Assembly: GCA_029945375.1 (NCBI GenBank) | Contig: CM057063.1 | Coordinates: 806,001 to 870,000 of the forward strand | Length of the DNA stretch: 64,000 bases | Source: Agaricus subrufescens | Taxonomy: Eukaryota > Basidiomycota > Agaricomycetes > Agaricales > Agaricaceae | Reading direction: 5' to 3' | Shown here: piece after piece, positions 1 through 12,957 of the stretch | How the letters are laid out: the number at the start of each line of letters is the position of its first letter | Numbering within the stretch: position 1 is the first letter of the stretch | Position numbers and translations under genes: made by a program | Notes under the pieces: generated by a model | The model's database searches: none | Told to the model about the DNA's origin: nothing | What the model saw: only the letters and a program-made list of their open reading frames with translations

Positions 1-45
1 TCAGTTCTGCATTCCTGAAAGAACTGATCTAATTTACCACTTCAG

Positions 46-469
46 GAGGAGGCGGCACGAGTGCATGAGCGCTATGGAGTTGCGCGTCGCGAACCTATTA
101 GTTCCTTAAGTATTACCGGCGATATTGTTTTAAGGTGCAAGATATCAAGACAACGGCTTAACTGTTATGTTGTGTCTTTGGATGAGGTAAGCATGGCAGG
201 ACCGCAAGTTTGGTGAACCACTGACTTCGTTGTAGCCCCGTCTCCCTCATGAAGATGAAGAAGTCCACAGAGTACGCAAAAACCTTTGGCGTTGGATTCA
301 GGTGGAGTCTGAGCGGCTTGTGAGGGTGTGGGGCTATGAGCGGTACAAACGCTCAGCGGTGTTTCGATTATCTTATGATCCCGCTATCATTACATTATTT
401 GGAAGATCATTTTGCTATCGGCGACGTCCGTTGGATATAGAGCCAGATATAGCAGTGGTCGGTTTTTAG
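46..469 (+). CDS. 3' end of an unrecognised gene, cut by the window edge
   Basis: Two exons are visible, 46-186 and 236-469, ending in TAG at 467-469. The first is preceded by an intron 3' end (CTAATTTACCACTTCAG at 29-45). The 49-nt intron 187-235 has a GTAAGC donor, CTGAC branch-like site and TGTAG acceptor, and keeps the reading frame, giving 124 residues in view. The fragment is rich in Arg, Glu and Trp (for example RKNLWRWIQVESERLVRVW) and has no domain I recognise. The start and most of the protein lie upstream of the window. No function is proposed. The coding call rests on the clean splice phases and the absence of stops; the wrong frame upstream is possible because the preceding exon is not visible. 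Confidence 0.55.
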
Positions 470-3400
470 GGCCGTATTATAATACAATGTAGATAGTGCG
501 CACTTGGTGTCAACCAGAGTACAATATCTTACGATACTCTGCCACCACCTAGTAGCATTAGTGTATCCTGTAAGCTCATGCTTACATCGATCAACTTCAA
601 CATCGTCTTTTCTCGAATATCAAAATGTTATTGAATGACGTAGACCAGTTAATTCTTGATATCCTACTAGATTCCGAAGTAAGTATCGAAGATGCTAGCA
701 GATTTATGCATTAGTACAAACCGCCTGAGCGAAAAATATGATATGTTTAGCAGAAAAAAAATCAGTGATATTCTGGAAATTAATAGGCAGCAAGCCACGG
801 TGAACATAGACATCAGATAGCTCGTAATAAACGGATGTCGAGTTGAAGGAGAGTGTAGATGCAGTAGTTGATCGGCAAACACTTCGACGTGAGGACAATG
901 AACCGACCTCAAAGCCAACTCACTTTTTAAAACGCTTCGCATAATCATGATGTCACAGACTTCTCTCGGCCTCCGGCCCGCTAGATGACATATGGTTTGT
1001 TGATCCCTTTATCCGTATACTAATTAAATTCGATCTTTGACATTAATCGATATTTATTTGTACATCTGCAGTAGTAGTGTGCCGCCGACTGCGCTTGAAC
1101 AGCGCGTGATAAATCCAGACTCCAAAAAAAACACCATTGAATGCATTCCTTGACGTTGAAAACTGTCAAATCTAGCTCATGATACAAAATGGTAGTATGA
1201 GGTACGAGGGAACAGAAGTCGTAGTTAGCCCTTAATGATGGTAACCTCAGTGACCGCGTTGGTATGGTGAATCACTGGTATATATTCACCCAATAATAGT
1301 AAGCTAAAGCTACTGTAAGTGACGATGTAGAAAATGTGGGAATTGGCTCTGGCATGTACCTCAGTGATCACCGTAATGTCAGTGGTAGGGTTGGTCACTG
1401 AGGTACTGTGGTGGATTTACACCTTAAGTACTCAGTGGTTTCGGCCATCCACAACTGTACAAAGTGTTAGAATCGAAAGGGGGTCATGGAAAGGATATAT
1501 GTCAAAGGGGACCAGCAAAACAGAAGGGTAAAGGCTGATCTACAATAGCCTTATTAAGTAAATGTCAAAAGGTCCACCAGTGGTCCTTTTAGGGAATGTG
1601 AAGTGTGAGGCCAAGAAACTGAAGGTACCAAAGTGCTCACAAGTATCCTAACAATCATCATGTAAAGCTTATCTTACGATGTGGATGCCTCCAAGTCAGG
1701 CGGGAGCTTTTGTAACTTGGTTTCATCACGCTTTACTACAAATACCTGGAGATAGTTGAAAAGGAGCTACTCCTACGTTTCTACCTGATCCGCCCGCTGT
1801 TTAGATACTATATGGATACTTATAGCATCACATATACACGCGTCGGACGCACCCCTTTGCTTGTTTCCGCGTTTCGCGCTTCCATTGAATGTCCATCAGG
1901 ACGGACGCTGGTCAAGATAAATCCGTTCACGTATCATTGCATAAGTGCCTCGAGGTTGTATCTCCGTTCGCAATTTCTCTGTTTATAGAGAAGGACGCAC
2001 TCCACCCGCTTGCTTGATGTAGTCCTCCAAATTGAAGGTTCCGAGAGGCCGTGCAAGTCGCTCACTGTAAAGAGGAAGCGACCGGAAGCAGTTTATCGCA
2101 TTAGACGCCTGTTAGTATCTTACAGATTTCTCGATGTCACGGTGAGATGGGCTGGTTAAAAAAAACAAAAGCCTCAAGTTTCATGCGCCGAACCTTGTTT
2201 TCCTTCCCTGAAATATAAATGTTGTTCGCTTCAATGAGGAAACAAGGGCAGGGGAGAGTTGTTTCTGATGTGAGTATTGCTAACATGTTATGTGCCAGGT
2301 GGGGTTCCCCGAGTCTGTAATTGAGCCTCGAGGCTTCCTCGAGTAACTCAGTTCTCTTATAGTCTGGATTCTCTACACATGGTATTCAAGGCTTCCTTAA
2401 TTATTGCCTAGTTCTATCTTACAAGAATGCCCGCCATCAGCAACAGATTAGCCCGCCAGGCTCGAGATTTTCAGAAATTTGCTTGATTCAGATAACGCGC
2501 GACATGAAATGACTTGAACCATTGACAGTTAGTAACTATTGAGTTGAATCAGCGACATGCAAACGACAGTAGCACAGCCCATTACCGTGAATAGCCGAAC
2601 ACGAAGGAATTCTGACGTGGGCGGCAATCTATCAATATCATTGGGTGCAGATTCGGTGACACCCAGATCTAGATCGTCCTGTTGTATATATGATGGACAT
2701 AAGTGTCTGATCAGTATACAATAACGTTTTGGTGACCGATCTCTTACACTGCGTGACAGTCACATGGACTATATGGCCCGCTAATCGGACAAGAAATAAG
2801 CTGTCTGAGCAATCATATATAAGAGAAGAGGAGAATACAAGGAAGAGAAAAAGATATGTGTATAGCCGGGAAAGAGGGAAGATAGATCCTTTCAAAATCA
2901 TGCTTATCCTGATCTCTATACCTGTTACAATCTTGCTTCAAGTTTATTCTAGCAGACTCATGCGTTGTTTCAAGAGCCCATTCACCGGACAAGTAAAACT
3001 TCTAGTCGACTGGATTTTAGAAGCCTGGTAATAGTTATTCTAGTCGTCCGCGAGGACTGAGGGCCTCTTCCAGACTTCAATGTAGGATGAAGTCGACTCA
3101 TGGCGTCGACTTGATTGAGTTTACTAGACGAGACGCTCTGATTACAACCTTGTGCGGTGTATTTCTGTGTTTAGGCTAAATCTCAATCAGAGGGGAAGTT
3201 TTAAGTAGCCTACCTTCCACGTCATCCTATGTCATCCATAAAATTCCCCAGTAATCCACCACCGGCAACGACTTGGTTATTGTGGAAAAGACGTGTCACA
3301 GCCAATATGCTAACGTTGTCGGGCCAGCAGAAAAATGTGCTCAATTGGAGAACCTCAAGGGTACCAGGCCGAAAATGCAAACAGTGAAAGACGAATGATC

Positions 3401-4577
3401 AGAGTCCGTTATAACCAGACCGAAATTATCGGTGTTTTTAGTATGGCTTTGGCTTGGAGTTCCACTGGTTATTTGTCTCACAGTTGCCTTTACAGCTTGT
3501 TATCTCAGAAACATCTCAGACTGAACCAAAAACCTCAACGTTTGACTACAGCTGTGACAAGGGTTGGCGCTGAGTCTTTGTTCTCTTTGGGGATGGAGCA
3601 TCTCTGGCTATCGACAAATAGCAACCTGATGTCATTGACACATGCGACGTCAATGAGGGCTGAATTAATGACTGCTTCTCGGCAGTTTTTGTGCGAGCGT
3701 CAATAGCAATATAATAGTGTAGTGTTCACCTTCGCCATTTTCACCTGGGCTGAATTACTGTTAGCACCGTGTAGTTAACCACAATTGTTTGGCAGAATCC
3801 GCCTGAATCCACTGGGGTTCACTCACGGCATATGTTTCCTCTACCACGCCTATTTAATTGATGTAGTACTGTTTGTATTGAAATCCGTGATTCAGGGTCT
3901 CCTGTCATAAAGAATTAATTATTGTGACGGTGTTGTGACAACCTGATAGAGTTGTGTGACTAAATCGCAGTTACGGCCGGCCAGAAAATTTTTGTCGTCG
4001 CGACTCCACCAACAAAAAGAAGTGACCGTAGTCAGGAAGTCTTTCACATATAGGTATATAAACAAACCGGGCGAGAAATTTGGTAGATACCTTGTTAATG
4101 TAGCTTCAGGGGCATGATTACAGCTTTTCGGATGCTTTCCATCGGAATTTCATTTGCGTTCAATGGGCAGGGTCAGGCTGGTAGGGACCCGCAAGACCCC
4201 GCTCCGGTGTATACTATAGCGCCCAGCCGAACTCATGGAGGGTTCATGTAGAACACCGCCACACACTGTTAGATCATTCCACCAAGACAATCTTCCTTCC
4301 TCGCTGCACCACACTAGCATGTTAACTCGGTGTTTCATCACCACATGGCGGTGGTCGTGTTCGGTTTGTCCTTCAGTAGTCTAGAGTCATTTACGGTGCA
4401 AGTCTAATTTGGTAGGATTATCTTATTATATAAGGCTTTACGAAGCAGTTGACTGCCTGGACCTCACGCCGACCCACTGATAATATGGCTCGTTTTATTC
4501 AACTTGTTGCTAGCTTTTGGACGACAGTGACGGACTACATCCCCAGTTATGTGCGTTTCTCGTAGCTAATTTTCTCG
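470..4577. other. Intergenic stretch without a convincing gene
   Basis: I see no ORF or spliced chain with recognisable protein similarity in these 4.1 kb. The longest open frames (123 codons at 3335-3706, 100 codons at 2729-3031) show no domain, no consistent splice context and no homologue elsewhere in the window. A TATA-like stretch (tataggtatataaacaaa, about 4050-4067) lies about 500 bases before the SHMT-like start, too far to be its core promoter unless an upstream exon was missed. Degenerate older sequence is likely but not identifiable by eye. Confidence 0.5.
1356..1406. repeat. Short inverted repeat (potential hairpin)
   Basis: GTACCTCAGTGA at 1356-1367 is the exact reverse complement of TCACTGAGGTAC at 1395-1406, with a 27-nt spacer. 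Related CCTCAGTGA motifs recur near 1246-1254. This part of the intergenic region is built from short GTGA/TCAC repeats, and nothing links it to a gene. Confidence 0.5.
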
Positions 4578-6321
4578 ATGCTGAGGAATAAATATTGCTC
4601 GCAGAACCAACCTCTTTACGCCCCTCTCGCTGAAGGTGATCCGGAGGTACAGAATATCATTGATAAAGAAACCTGGAGACAATATACAACTCTTGGGCTT
4701 AGTGCTTCTGAAGTAGGTGTATTGCCGCAACCCCCTTTCCACAAGTAAGTACTGACAAGCGATGGCAGAACCCAACTAGTCTGGCTACTTTACAAGCCTC
4801 TAACTCTCTTCTTGCTGGTCGGTACACCGAGAGAAAACTGGGTGATCGCTATTACGGCAGTGCGAGATACACTGATGAACTGGCGCTTCTTTGTCAACAA
4901 CGTGCACTTGCTGCGTTTGATCTTGACCCGAATCAGTGGGGCGTAAACATCAAACCATACTCCAGAAGTGTGAGCGTCTGTCAATCTACGCTGTAACCGA
5001 ATCTAAATTTATCGTTCAAGACTGCAAAGTATGTATTGTTGCCGTTAAGGCAAGTCGTAAGCCTTATTCTTCTTTCTAGTTTTGCAGCGTTGACCGCGGT
5101 TCTGAAACCTCACGACCGCCTCATGGGCCTCCGAGTTTCCGATGGAGGTCATATCACACATGGCCACTATGTTCGTGGGACTACCCTTATTTTAACGATA
5201 AAGAACACTCACTCATAATCTCGAACTTCAGACCCCCACGACAAGAAAATTAAATTCTTCTGTTTATTTTGAATCATGTCCATATAGTAGTCATCCCGAC
5301 ACCGGTACTATCGACTACATCAAACTTGCTTCTCAAGCTGAAGAGTTCAAACCTCACCTCATCATCTGCGGTGCTTCTGCTTATCCTCGCGATTGGGATT
5401 ATGCTTCTATCCGAGCCGTTGCCAACAGCGTTGACGCTTGGGTGATGGGAGATATAGCACATTTCAGTGGATTTATCGCCGCCGGTGAATTGAACAATGC
5501 CTTCCGGTATTGCGATATCGTCACCACCACCACGCACAGATCGCTTCGTGGTCCCCGTGCAGGGCTTATATTCTTTAGGAAAAATCATCCCAAAGCACCA
5601 GATTTGGAGGAACGCATAAACGAAACTGTTTCTCCTGTTTGTCAGAATAGACCCTCCAATCAGGTGGGTACATAATTGATGTCAATCAGTACGGAGAGTA
5701 GTTAACAACTTCTATAGACCATCGCTGCAATTGCCACCTCTCTCAAGCAAGTATGTCAACCTGAGTGGAAAGCGTATGCGAAACAAGTACTTCGCAACGC
5801 TCGGATTCTCGCGGAGGCACTAATGTGTTACGGGTATAAACTGTTGACGGGCGGCACAGATACGCATCTTATCGTTTGGGATCTTCAACCGCAAAACCTG
5901 GAGGGAAATAGATTACAAGCATTTGGCGATATTGTGGGTATCAGCCTCGATCGTAAGCAGCGCTCCGTGTTCTGTCTCTGCAATTGATTTAACACTGTTA
6001 GTGACTGCCAAAATTGGAGAAAGTGCTGCTTGTTCGTCCTTTGGTGTGCGTCTAAGCACATGCCTCTTGACCACGCGTAATATGAAGGAAGTCGATATCC
6101 GCACTGTAGCCAAATTTCTCCATCGTGCTGTAGAGCTTTCAGTACGGCTCCAGGACACCGGATCAAAACTTCTAAAGGACTTCAAACGGGCAGCTACTGA
6201 TTCGAATTGTAGTTATTTTGGAGAGGTGGAGAGATTGAGGCAAGATATTCAAACTTTCGCGATGAAGTGGCCTTTGCCTGGTGTCGATGTACGAAAGCTC
6301 AAGAAGCCGATAAACTTATGA
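4578..6321 (+). CDS. Serine hydroxymethyltransferase-like protein lacking the PLP lysine (probable pseudoenzyme)
   Basis: Six exons (4578-4712, 4769-4992, 5080-5170, 5232-5663, 5718-5952, 6002-6321) join in frame to 478 residues, the normal size of cytosolic fungal SHMT. Family landmarks are present: [10 protein letters not shown] near the start, [32 protein letters not shown] (D224, H227), [11 protein letters not shown] and the C-terminal [12 protein letters not shown] interconverts serine and glycine with one-carbon transfer to tetrahydrofolate, using PLP bound to the lysine of a THK motif. Here that motif reads THRSLRG, with Arg at about residue 253. The YSGS and QGGPH motifs are also altered (YSRS, QNRPS). 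The frame is open throughout, so this reads as a diverged, probably non-catalytic paralogue rather than a frameshifted pseudogene. The exon 2/3 junction is the least certain; expression is unknown. Confidence 0.72.
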
Positions 6322-7699
6322 TTAAATTTTTAAAAGTTGGGATGGTGAGCATTTTTTGCTTCCTTTCATTCAACCATATTGGAACTGCCCTTGCTCACGT
6401 TGTACAAAAGCATGTCTTCTCGCTATTCTACTAATCTGTACCTACACTACTACAGGATCACCAGGAGTTAACAAAGGGTTTGATCTTTGAGATGCATGAC
6501 TCTCCAATAGGTTTACCTTATCGTAATTCGGCGAGAAGGGGAGCCGTAAGCATGAGCTTACAGCATAGGGGTAGTCGATGGCAGAGTACCATAAAATATT
6601 CTGTTACATGTAACGACGAGGGTAGTCTGTTTAAAAACGAGCACAGCGGACTGTTCTACTCAGTAATTCATGATCCACAACTCGTGTTAATTCTCGATAT
6701 ACTCTCGATCCGAACTATCCGATTATTGTTTATTCGTCTCTATCATAGTTTTTCATTACCGCCCGTTTCTATGTGACTACAGTCTCTTGTAACATTCTCG
6801 GGGGACTGGCATCGGAAATCCGAGCATCTAACTATCGCGCCCTCATCAGCGGGTGTTCAAAGTGCTTATAAGATTGACAACGAAAAATGTTGGTTCGTGT
6901 GTAGCTAAGTTACATGCCAAACTCAACGTTCCCTATACAGCATACACTACGTTTTCTTGGTTGTTCAGACAACACCGCTGCCTGAGCTTCCGCCCCTCGT
7001 TCTTCACCCTTTCAACATACTTTGTCCTCGGTAAGTTGTTTCTTTTACCCTCCTTAACAAAACAGAGCCTTTTCGGATCAGGAACTTGCATGCTTTTTTC
7101 TTACCCAAGGAATTCTGGTGAGGTAGGAAGCAGGCTTAAACCAAAACTGCACTCTAAGCACTAATATCTGAGCTACGCCTGGTCCCTATGAGGGCCTACG
7201 CACCAGATATCAAGGAGAGAGCGACAATTGGATTTCGTTGATGCCAGTTATTCACGACCAAGTTAGCAATAGTTCAGAGCTCAGATCTTAGACATCACAA
7301 GTTCACTCAGACTCAAGTCACGCACGCAGTTAGAGAGAGAAAGAACCACGGAACCACGAAACCCTTGATATTCTTTCCAAAACCCAACTGGATTAAATCC
7401 AGTATATGAAACCAAACCGAAAAAAAAAAAAAAAAAAAAGAGGAAAAATAAGATAAAAAAGATTAAAAAAAAAAAAACCACGAGACAGACAAAAAAAAAA
7501 AGGAATAACAAATGTAATATGACAAAAATAGTATGTATGTATACAACAAGTCAGGCCGAGGATGTATGCTGTGTGTGTGATGAGTGTTGAGACGTCCGGG
7601 ATAGGAAATGGAGAGGGAGCCAGCAAGCAATACCGGAGGTGCAAGGACACGACGATAAGTACTAGTAGATGGGATGGAGGGGGTTGCCGTCAATGAAAC
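6322..7699. other. Intergenic, with A-rich tracts at 7420-7502
   Basis: No gene is recognisable. It is the 3' flank of the SHMT-like gene and also lies beyond the 3' end of the minus-strand SUN gene. Homopurine A tracts (7421-7439, 7465-7477, 7490-7501) make long low-complexity open frames on the minus strand that are not credible proteins. The tracts are not bordered by target-site duplications that I can see. Confidence 0.5.
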
Positions 7700-7846
7700 G
7701 ATGCTGAGGATGCTGAGGATGCTGAGGATGCTGGGGATGCTGGGGATGCTGGGGATGCTGGGGATGCTGGGGATGCTGGGGATGCTGGGGATGCTGGGGA
7801 TGCTGGGGATGCTAAGGATGCTGATGTTGCTGATGATGATGATGCA
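7700..7846. repeat. 9-bp minisatellite (GATGCTGRG)n
   Basis: About 13 head-to-tail 9-bp units are visible: three GATGCTGAG-type, nine GATGCTGGG-type and one GATGCTAAG, grading into GATGATGAT at the 3' edge. Since 9 is a multiple of 3 all frames stay open, which creates artificial repetitive ORFs (SIP repeats on minus, MLG repeats on plus). It lies about 300 bases beyond the stop codon of the SUN gene and could fall in its 3' UTR. Confidence 0.9.
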
Positions 7847-8137
7847 CAAATACGATGGCGAGATTAGTTTGGAAAGGAGGGCCGTAATGAGATCGTCAGA
7901 ATAAGGATATGCAGATAGGATGGGAAGGCTGCGGTGGAGGCAGGCGTCGCGTGTAGGTTGGGATGAAAGCGGGGGCGGCGGCGGAGGATCGTGAAGTGAC
8001 GGTTCGCAAGAGGTGAAGACAGAGCGACAAAGAGATATGACAATGCGAAGATCCAAGGGGGGTGTACCACATCCGCCCAACTCCGCCACCTGTCCACCTC
8101 AGAAAAGCCACTGACACAACAGATTCCTTTCCTCCTT

Positions 8138-11105
8138 TTATAACCCCTGATCTTCAACAGGTTCAGGTATAGGCATCCTACCCAGCCGAGTCCCATGCAC
8201 CCTAAATCGGTATAAACAAGTGAACTCCTCCCTTCCCCAATTATTCAAAACCCTCAACACCACAACCCCGAAATCCATCTTCTTAGCCTTGATCTCCTCC
8301 AATACAGGGAATGTTTGTATACCGCTATCTGAGCCCACATCGTAAGTGAAACTTGCGATGCGGACGTATGGTGGATATTGCGGTAACGTGTCAGGATATT
8401 CCTCGCCCTCTTCCGGTCCGTCTTGCCGTTGTTCCTTCTCCCTCACTAGCTCCTCGTATTTTTCCAAGTTCTCCATTCCTTCTACCAGCCCCCATACTTC
8501 CATATGTTGTGGGGCGCTCCGGATATCAAGGGCAATATCTCGGGATATATGATCGATGGTGACTTCATCAACAATGACTGGAGCGGCAAGGCTGACCCCC
8601 AACTGTCCTTGTTGACCGGCAAACGGCCAACAATAACCTCCATGTGTTTCGTGATGTAAGGCGGTGACTGGAGGTCTACCGACCGCATACCCATTCCCAG
8701 TAATGAACCCGAAAAATTGGCCACCCAAGGTCTCGGGTTGAATTTCGTACGAGGGTGAAGTCAACGAAGGTATAACCCTGGCACCACCCGAATGCATTGC
8801 ATAGTCCGCTTTGCCAATCAAATCTCTGCCAATAGCAGAGATAGCTGCTTCTTGAATCAACTTGTTGAGATCTTCCCCACTGGGTGTCTTGAACGTGACA
8901 GACTTGATGCTCGTAGAGGCTTTCTTGCTCAATTCGATGGCTTCTTTGACATTGCCCTCAGCTGAACCGATTCGTTCCTCCAAGGCCAATATTTTGGCGA
9001 GTGTTTCCTCGCTTATATAACCGACACGATTTCGCTCTTCCTCTTCTTGTTGCCTTGCTCGAGCCATCAACTGGGCTTGTAAAATCTCGATATCGCGCGT
9101 AACGGTATTGACGGATGTCCCAAGACTGAGCATACTCTGGACCTTGGACTCTGACTCTACAAGGCGCTTACTCTCCTCAGTCAGGCGATTCTCCAAAGCT
9201 CCCAGTCGACTCCAAAGGTCTGGACTAATACCATCCCCAGACTTGACCCGCGCTTGCTTGGATTTATGCGAAAGATCAGAAAGTGCGAGTTCAATCTTTT
9301 GTAGTCGTAGCGCCAATTCGTTCATATCGGCGGGGGGTACTTTGGGTGCGGTGTATGGCCATGTAGGGGTAGGGAAGGATGGTAGTGAAGGTATGAGAGA
9401 GTGTATATCCACAAGTGGATACGAGTACCACGCTCCAAGCAGGAGAAAGCCAAAGATCAGGTATGTCACGAGCCCGGACGGTGATGACCGACTTGCACTT
9501 CGTAACAGCAGTAGGGGCTGATTGAGGACGACATCAAATACGGAACCAATGATCCTCCCGAAGACGAAAAATATGGTCGTGATCAGATGTATCACAGATG
9601 TGACCATGCAGAGCATGCCTCTGAAAAAGGCATTGACCAGGCGACCCAGAAAGGCGCCGATAGAGAATCTAGTGATGCGAGCAGAATTCCTTGTTCGTGA
9701 AGACGACCGAGGAAGACGCCGTGTATGAGTCTGTTGCGATCGTTTGTTGTGTGCTATTGGTGATTCGAGGAGCACCTCCTCGGGTACTTCTGGTATCGAA
9801 TCTAATCCTTGTTCGGCGTTTTCTAATGATGATTCCTGTCGATAGGGATCATAGGCCGAAGGACGTATGGGGTATGTGCGTGGGATGGATGTACGCTGCT
9901 GAGGTTGCACCTGGATAGATACATGAGGTTAGTCACTCTGGGACTTGAAAGAACGGTAAAAGAAACAAACAATTTCAACGACGGACTCGTCGCTCGAACT
10001 GTCTTCCTGATCAATGAGTCCGTTTTTGGTGCCTTTGCTGTAACGTTTTTTCTTCCTGTCCGCAGAGAGGACAGGAAGAGTGGTGAGTGGCCCTCCTACG
10101 GGCTCGTTCTTCCTCTTTCTTCTTCTCCTCTTGAGTTTATCATCATCTGAAAAACTGTCATCGTCACTCTCTACATCAGAGGCGGTGGGTTTGTATGCGC
10201 GGTGGTCCATTGAAATGCGGCCACGCTTGTGGGAAGCAAGCTTGGCTCGTTGGGCCTCTTGATATTCCTGCTCCTCTGCAGCGTAGTCATAACTGGTATC
10301 CCGGTTATAGCTGTGGTTTCCATTTTTGGACAATGAACGATCTTCGGGTTCGTGCGAGAGTTGTCGCACGTAGTATGTTGCTGGCTTCAATGCCCTTTTG
10401 GCGACGTCAATGACGTGCTCGAAAGGGCTTTTCCCTCGTCCGTTTACGGGAGATACCTCCTCACCCTCAGAGTCAGGGACTAGTCGGGCAGTTTTTGAAA
10501 CGGTTTTTCGGGATACGGGGGGACGAGAGAGGCGACGGGGTGGCGGTGGGAGCCGTCGAGAGGAAGTAATCTGGGATTCTTTCTCGTATTCGACGGATGT
10601 GCTTCGGGGGATGACGGGGTTTGGTCGAACGACCGAGGAGGACCAGGTGGTGTTTGGGTTGGGTGCTGGGATCATGTTGTCTTCAGCGGCAATATGTAGG
10701 GCACTAGCAAGAATAACAGAGGTATCGTTGACGGCCCAGTTGTCGGGTCTTAAGTGGGATGAGGCGGTCTTTGAGGTGCTTGGACGCGAAGTCAATGCTT
10801 CACGTTGCTTGATCCTGGCAAATTTGGCGAGTGCAGAAGCGTCAGTGTCTTCGTTGTCGACCTGGTTAGTGTGCGAGGGCGAAGATAGGCGGCGTCGGGG
10901 GGGAGAACGCGACTCGATGGTAGAAGCGCTGAGGGGTTGATTGAGATAGAGCCAGGAGATGGGAGCAAAGAACAAACCTGTTGTATGAGTACGAGGTGGG
11001 GACGATGCGGTTGGGGCTAGTGGTCCGTGCGGAAGGGTTCTTGCCGAGAAAAGTGTTGCGGTCGAGACGTCTGCCTTGGCCAAGAGGAGTGCCAGCAAAA
11101 GACAT
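8138..11105 (-). CDS. SUN-domain inner nuclear membrane protein (Sad1-like)
   Basis: Three exons (11105-10978, 10928-9971, 9910-8138) give 952 residues; both introns have GT-AG ends and the second a CTAAC branch site. SUN proteins span the inner nuclear membrane and bind KASH proteins in the perinuclear space, anchoring spindle pole bodies, centromeres or telomeres. The N-terminal ~440 residues are polar and Ser/Pro-rich (nucleoplasmic). Two hydrophobic stretches follow, roughly 446-500 and 507-532, then heptad-like segments to about 700. The SUN domain (about 735-945) includes the ALHHETHGGYCWPFAG region and the FTYDVGSDSGIQTF strand. Start chosen at MSFAGTPLGQGRR, a conserved-looking opening. 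Sequence and length agree with basidiomycete Sad1 homologues. Confidence 0.9.
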
Positions 11106-11244
11106 GTTTTCGGTAAACAGCCAAACTTCACCACACGCTCTGCCGCTTTGCCTTTGTTTGGTCACCACGTGCCCGACACGTCCAGTCACAGGTCAAAAAA
11201 TAGAATGGATTCTCGGATTCATTTTACAACTAATCTACGGCTAT

Positions 11245-12957
11245 CTATTGTTTCATGAAAATGCCCATTCCCTGGACGTAGTTGGGGTCTGCAGTCGCGA
11301 GTCAGATTGTGTCGCGACGGTCGCTCAAGAAAGCTTACCGATGGGTAGGTTGAGTCTCGCGGATGGGCCGGCAAAGTCGAGGGCCTGGACTTGGGTGATG
11401 GCACCAGGCTCCAATGCCATCACATGGATGGCCGTCGCATTGGCGGCGAGGACGTACATGTGGCTAATCATGTCCTATAAGCACGTTTATCCCCTAAGAT
11501 GAAAGACTCATGCTTACTCTTGCTCGCCGATGGGCACGATCTGGACATCGATGGTGGCATCGTAGATGTTTTGAGGGAAGTTCTGCGTACGAACCTCATG
11601 AGTCCTGACTGCCACTATATAATGACTAGCAGAGCACTCACCACAACGCTCGTCGGCTTCAAGTTCTCGTCGAGGATAACCTCAGTGATGTTGGAGATGA
11701 CACCGTCAATGACGTAGTAGCTGCCAGTGTTCGGGCTGTATGCTGACCAGCAAACTGCGGCCCGTCCGATGACCGGGGTAACTGAAGATCGGGGTCCTGG
11801 GACGCCTTGATCAAGAGTCGACAAATCCCAGATGTAGAAGCCGGCGCCGCCATCAGCACCAAGTATAGCGTTCTCGCCGGGGATCTGTGTGAAGGAGAAG
11901 GGTTGTTGGCCACCGGGGGGCACGGGGACGTTGGTGTACTTCTGGGAAAGGGCACCACCCTCCATAATATCCCAAACAGCGAAGAAACCAGGGTGAACAT
12001 CCACATTGATCGCCGGGTCAGTACCCTTGACTGCGACGTAGAGCTTGGTCTCGTCCTCAGAAAAGGCGACGGTGCTGACTGTGCCGGAAGTACCGGCGGG
12101 AGGGGTGGTCTGGTTCAATCCGACGGGACGAACAGTATCGGGAATTTGGGTCAAACCACTGGTATCATCGAGCGTATAGCAGCTAAGTATGCAGTTTAGT
12201 ATGCCATAGTTCAAGAATCAATATATGTAACGGTCTTACCTGACACCGTCCTTGCGGCCAGCGTTGAGGACACAGGCCATGTCAGCAGCTTTGTTCACAG
12301 CAACCGAGACGGGGAAGTCTCCCTGACTTGGGACGGGGTCTCCGATCATCTTAAGATCCGTCGGGTCTTCGGGATTGATCTTGAAGGCCACAACTGTATT
12401 TGAACCAGCCTAAATCGATATGCTCAGAAACGAGAAAACACAATAAAAAGAAATAAACACACGTTGACTGTCACTAGGACTCCTCTCTCGCTGTTAACCT
12501 GGACACTGCCTGCGCTGAACAGACCGTCTGGGCCAAGATCGTGCAGACCATGGGAGCCCACGCCTCTTGCGCTGACGGCTCTTCTTAGGGTCTATGACGA
12601 TCAAGTGTTTAATAAGCGGTAAGTACGAGATCATGTTGGGCTCCCACCAATAGGCCGTCGGGACCAATGTCCGAGCCGATAACGTAGTTGCCAGAGATAT
12701 CATCGGTCGTAACTAAGTAAAAAGTTAGCATCGGAATGGTACAACAAGAAAGTAAATCCAAATTCACAGTATGCAGCTCCGATTGCACTTCCGTTCGCAG
12801 AAGAAGAGTCACCGAAGTACTTGTCCTGCTTGTACTCCAGGGGAGCTGAAGTATCTTGTTGGGGTGGCGTGTCCATTTGACCGGTTGTGGGGCACACGGG
12901 GCTGGCATTGCAAGCCAGTAGCACAGACAAGAGAACTGAGGCCGACAGAAGTTGCAT
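11245..12957 (-). CDS. Secreted lactonase-like beta-propeller protein (3-carboxymuconate cyclase type)
   Basis: Eight exons (12957-12768, 12712-12648, 12591-12463, 12409-12240, 12182-11642, 11582-11518, 11463-11339, 11288-11245) join without a phase conflict to 442 residues. A signal peptide is visible (hydrophobic LLSASVLLSVLLACNAS after the initiator). Repeating propeller-blade segments follow: VLVTVNAGSNTVVAFKIN, LYVAVKG and MYVLAANATAIHVMALEPG. Basidiomycete proteins of this shape are annotated as 3-carboxymuconate cyclase or 6-phosphogluconolactonase-like; they are secreted and their substrates are mostly unknown. At intron 5 the nearest AG (after TATAT) would break the frame, whereas the CGCAG acceptor giving a 59-nt intron restores it; I used the latter. 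Enzymatic activity is inferred only from family membership. Confidence 0.82.

Noticed and set aside
2232..2322. Short-chain dehydrogenase-like scrap MRKQGQGRVV
   Set aside because: Only about ten residues of vague similarity; no Rossmann motif or YxxxK nearby.
4578..6321. SHMT region as a frameshifted pseudogene
   Set aside because: At first the family pieces lie in different frames, but GT-AG introns of 45-90 nt join all six pieces with matching phases to a full-length product. Only the loss of catalytic motifs, not the frame, argues against function.
7463..8089. 208-codon minus-strand ORF with SIP repeats
   Set aside because: Produced by the 9-bp minisatellite and A-rich tracts; no start context, no splice partners, and base composition is unlike genes here.
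11583..11641. Apparent frameshift in the lactonase-like gene
   Set aside because: Using the nearest AG shifts the frame, but the CGCAG acceptor gives a 59-nt intron, keeps phase and restores the conserved downstream strand.
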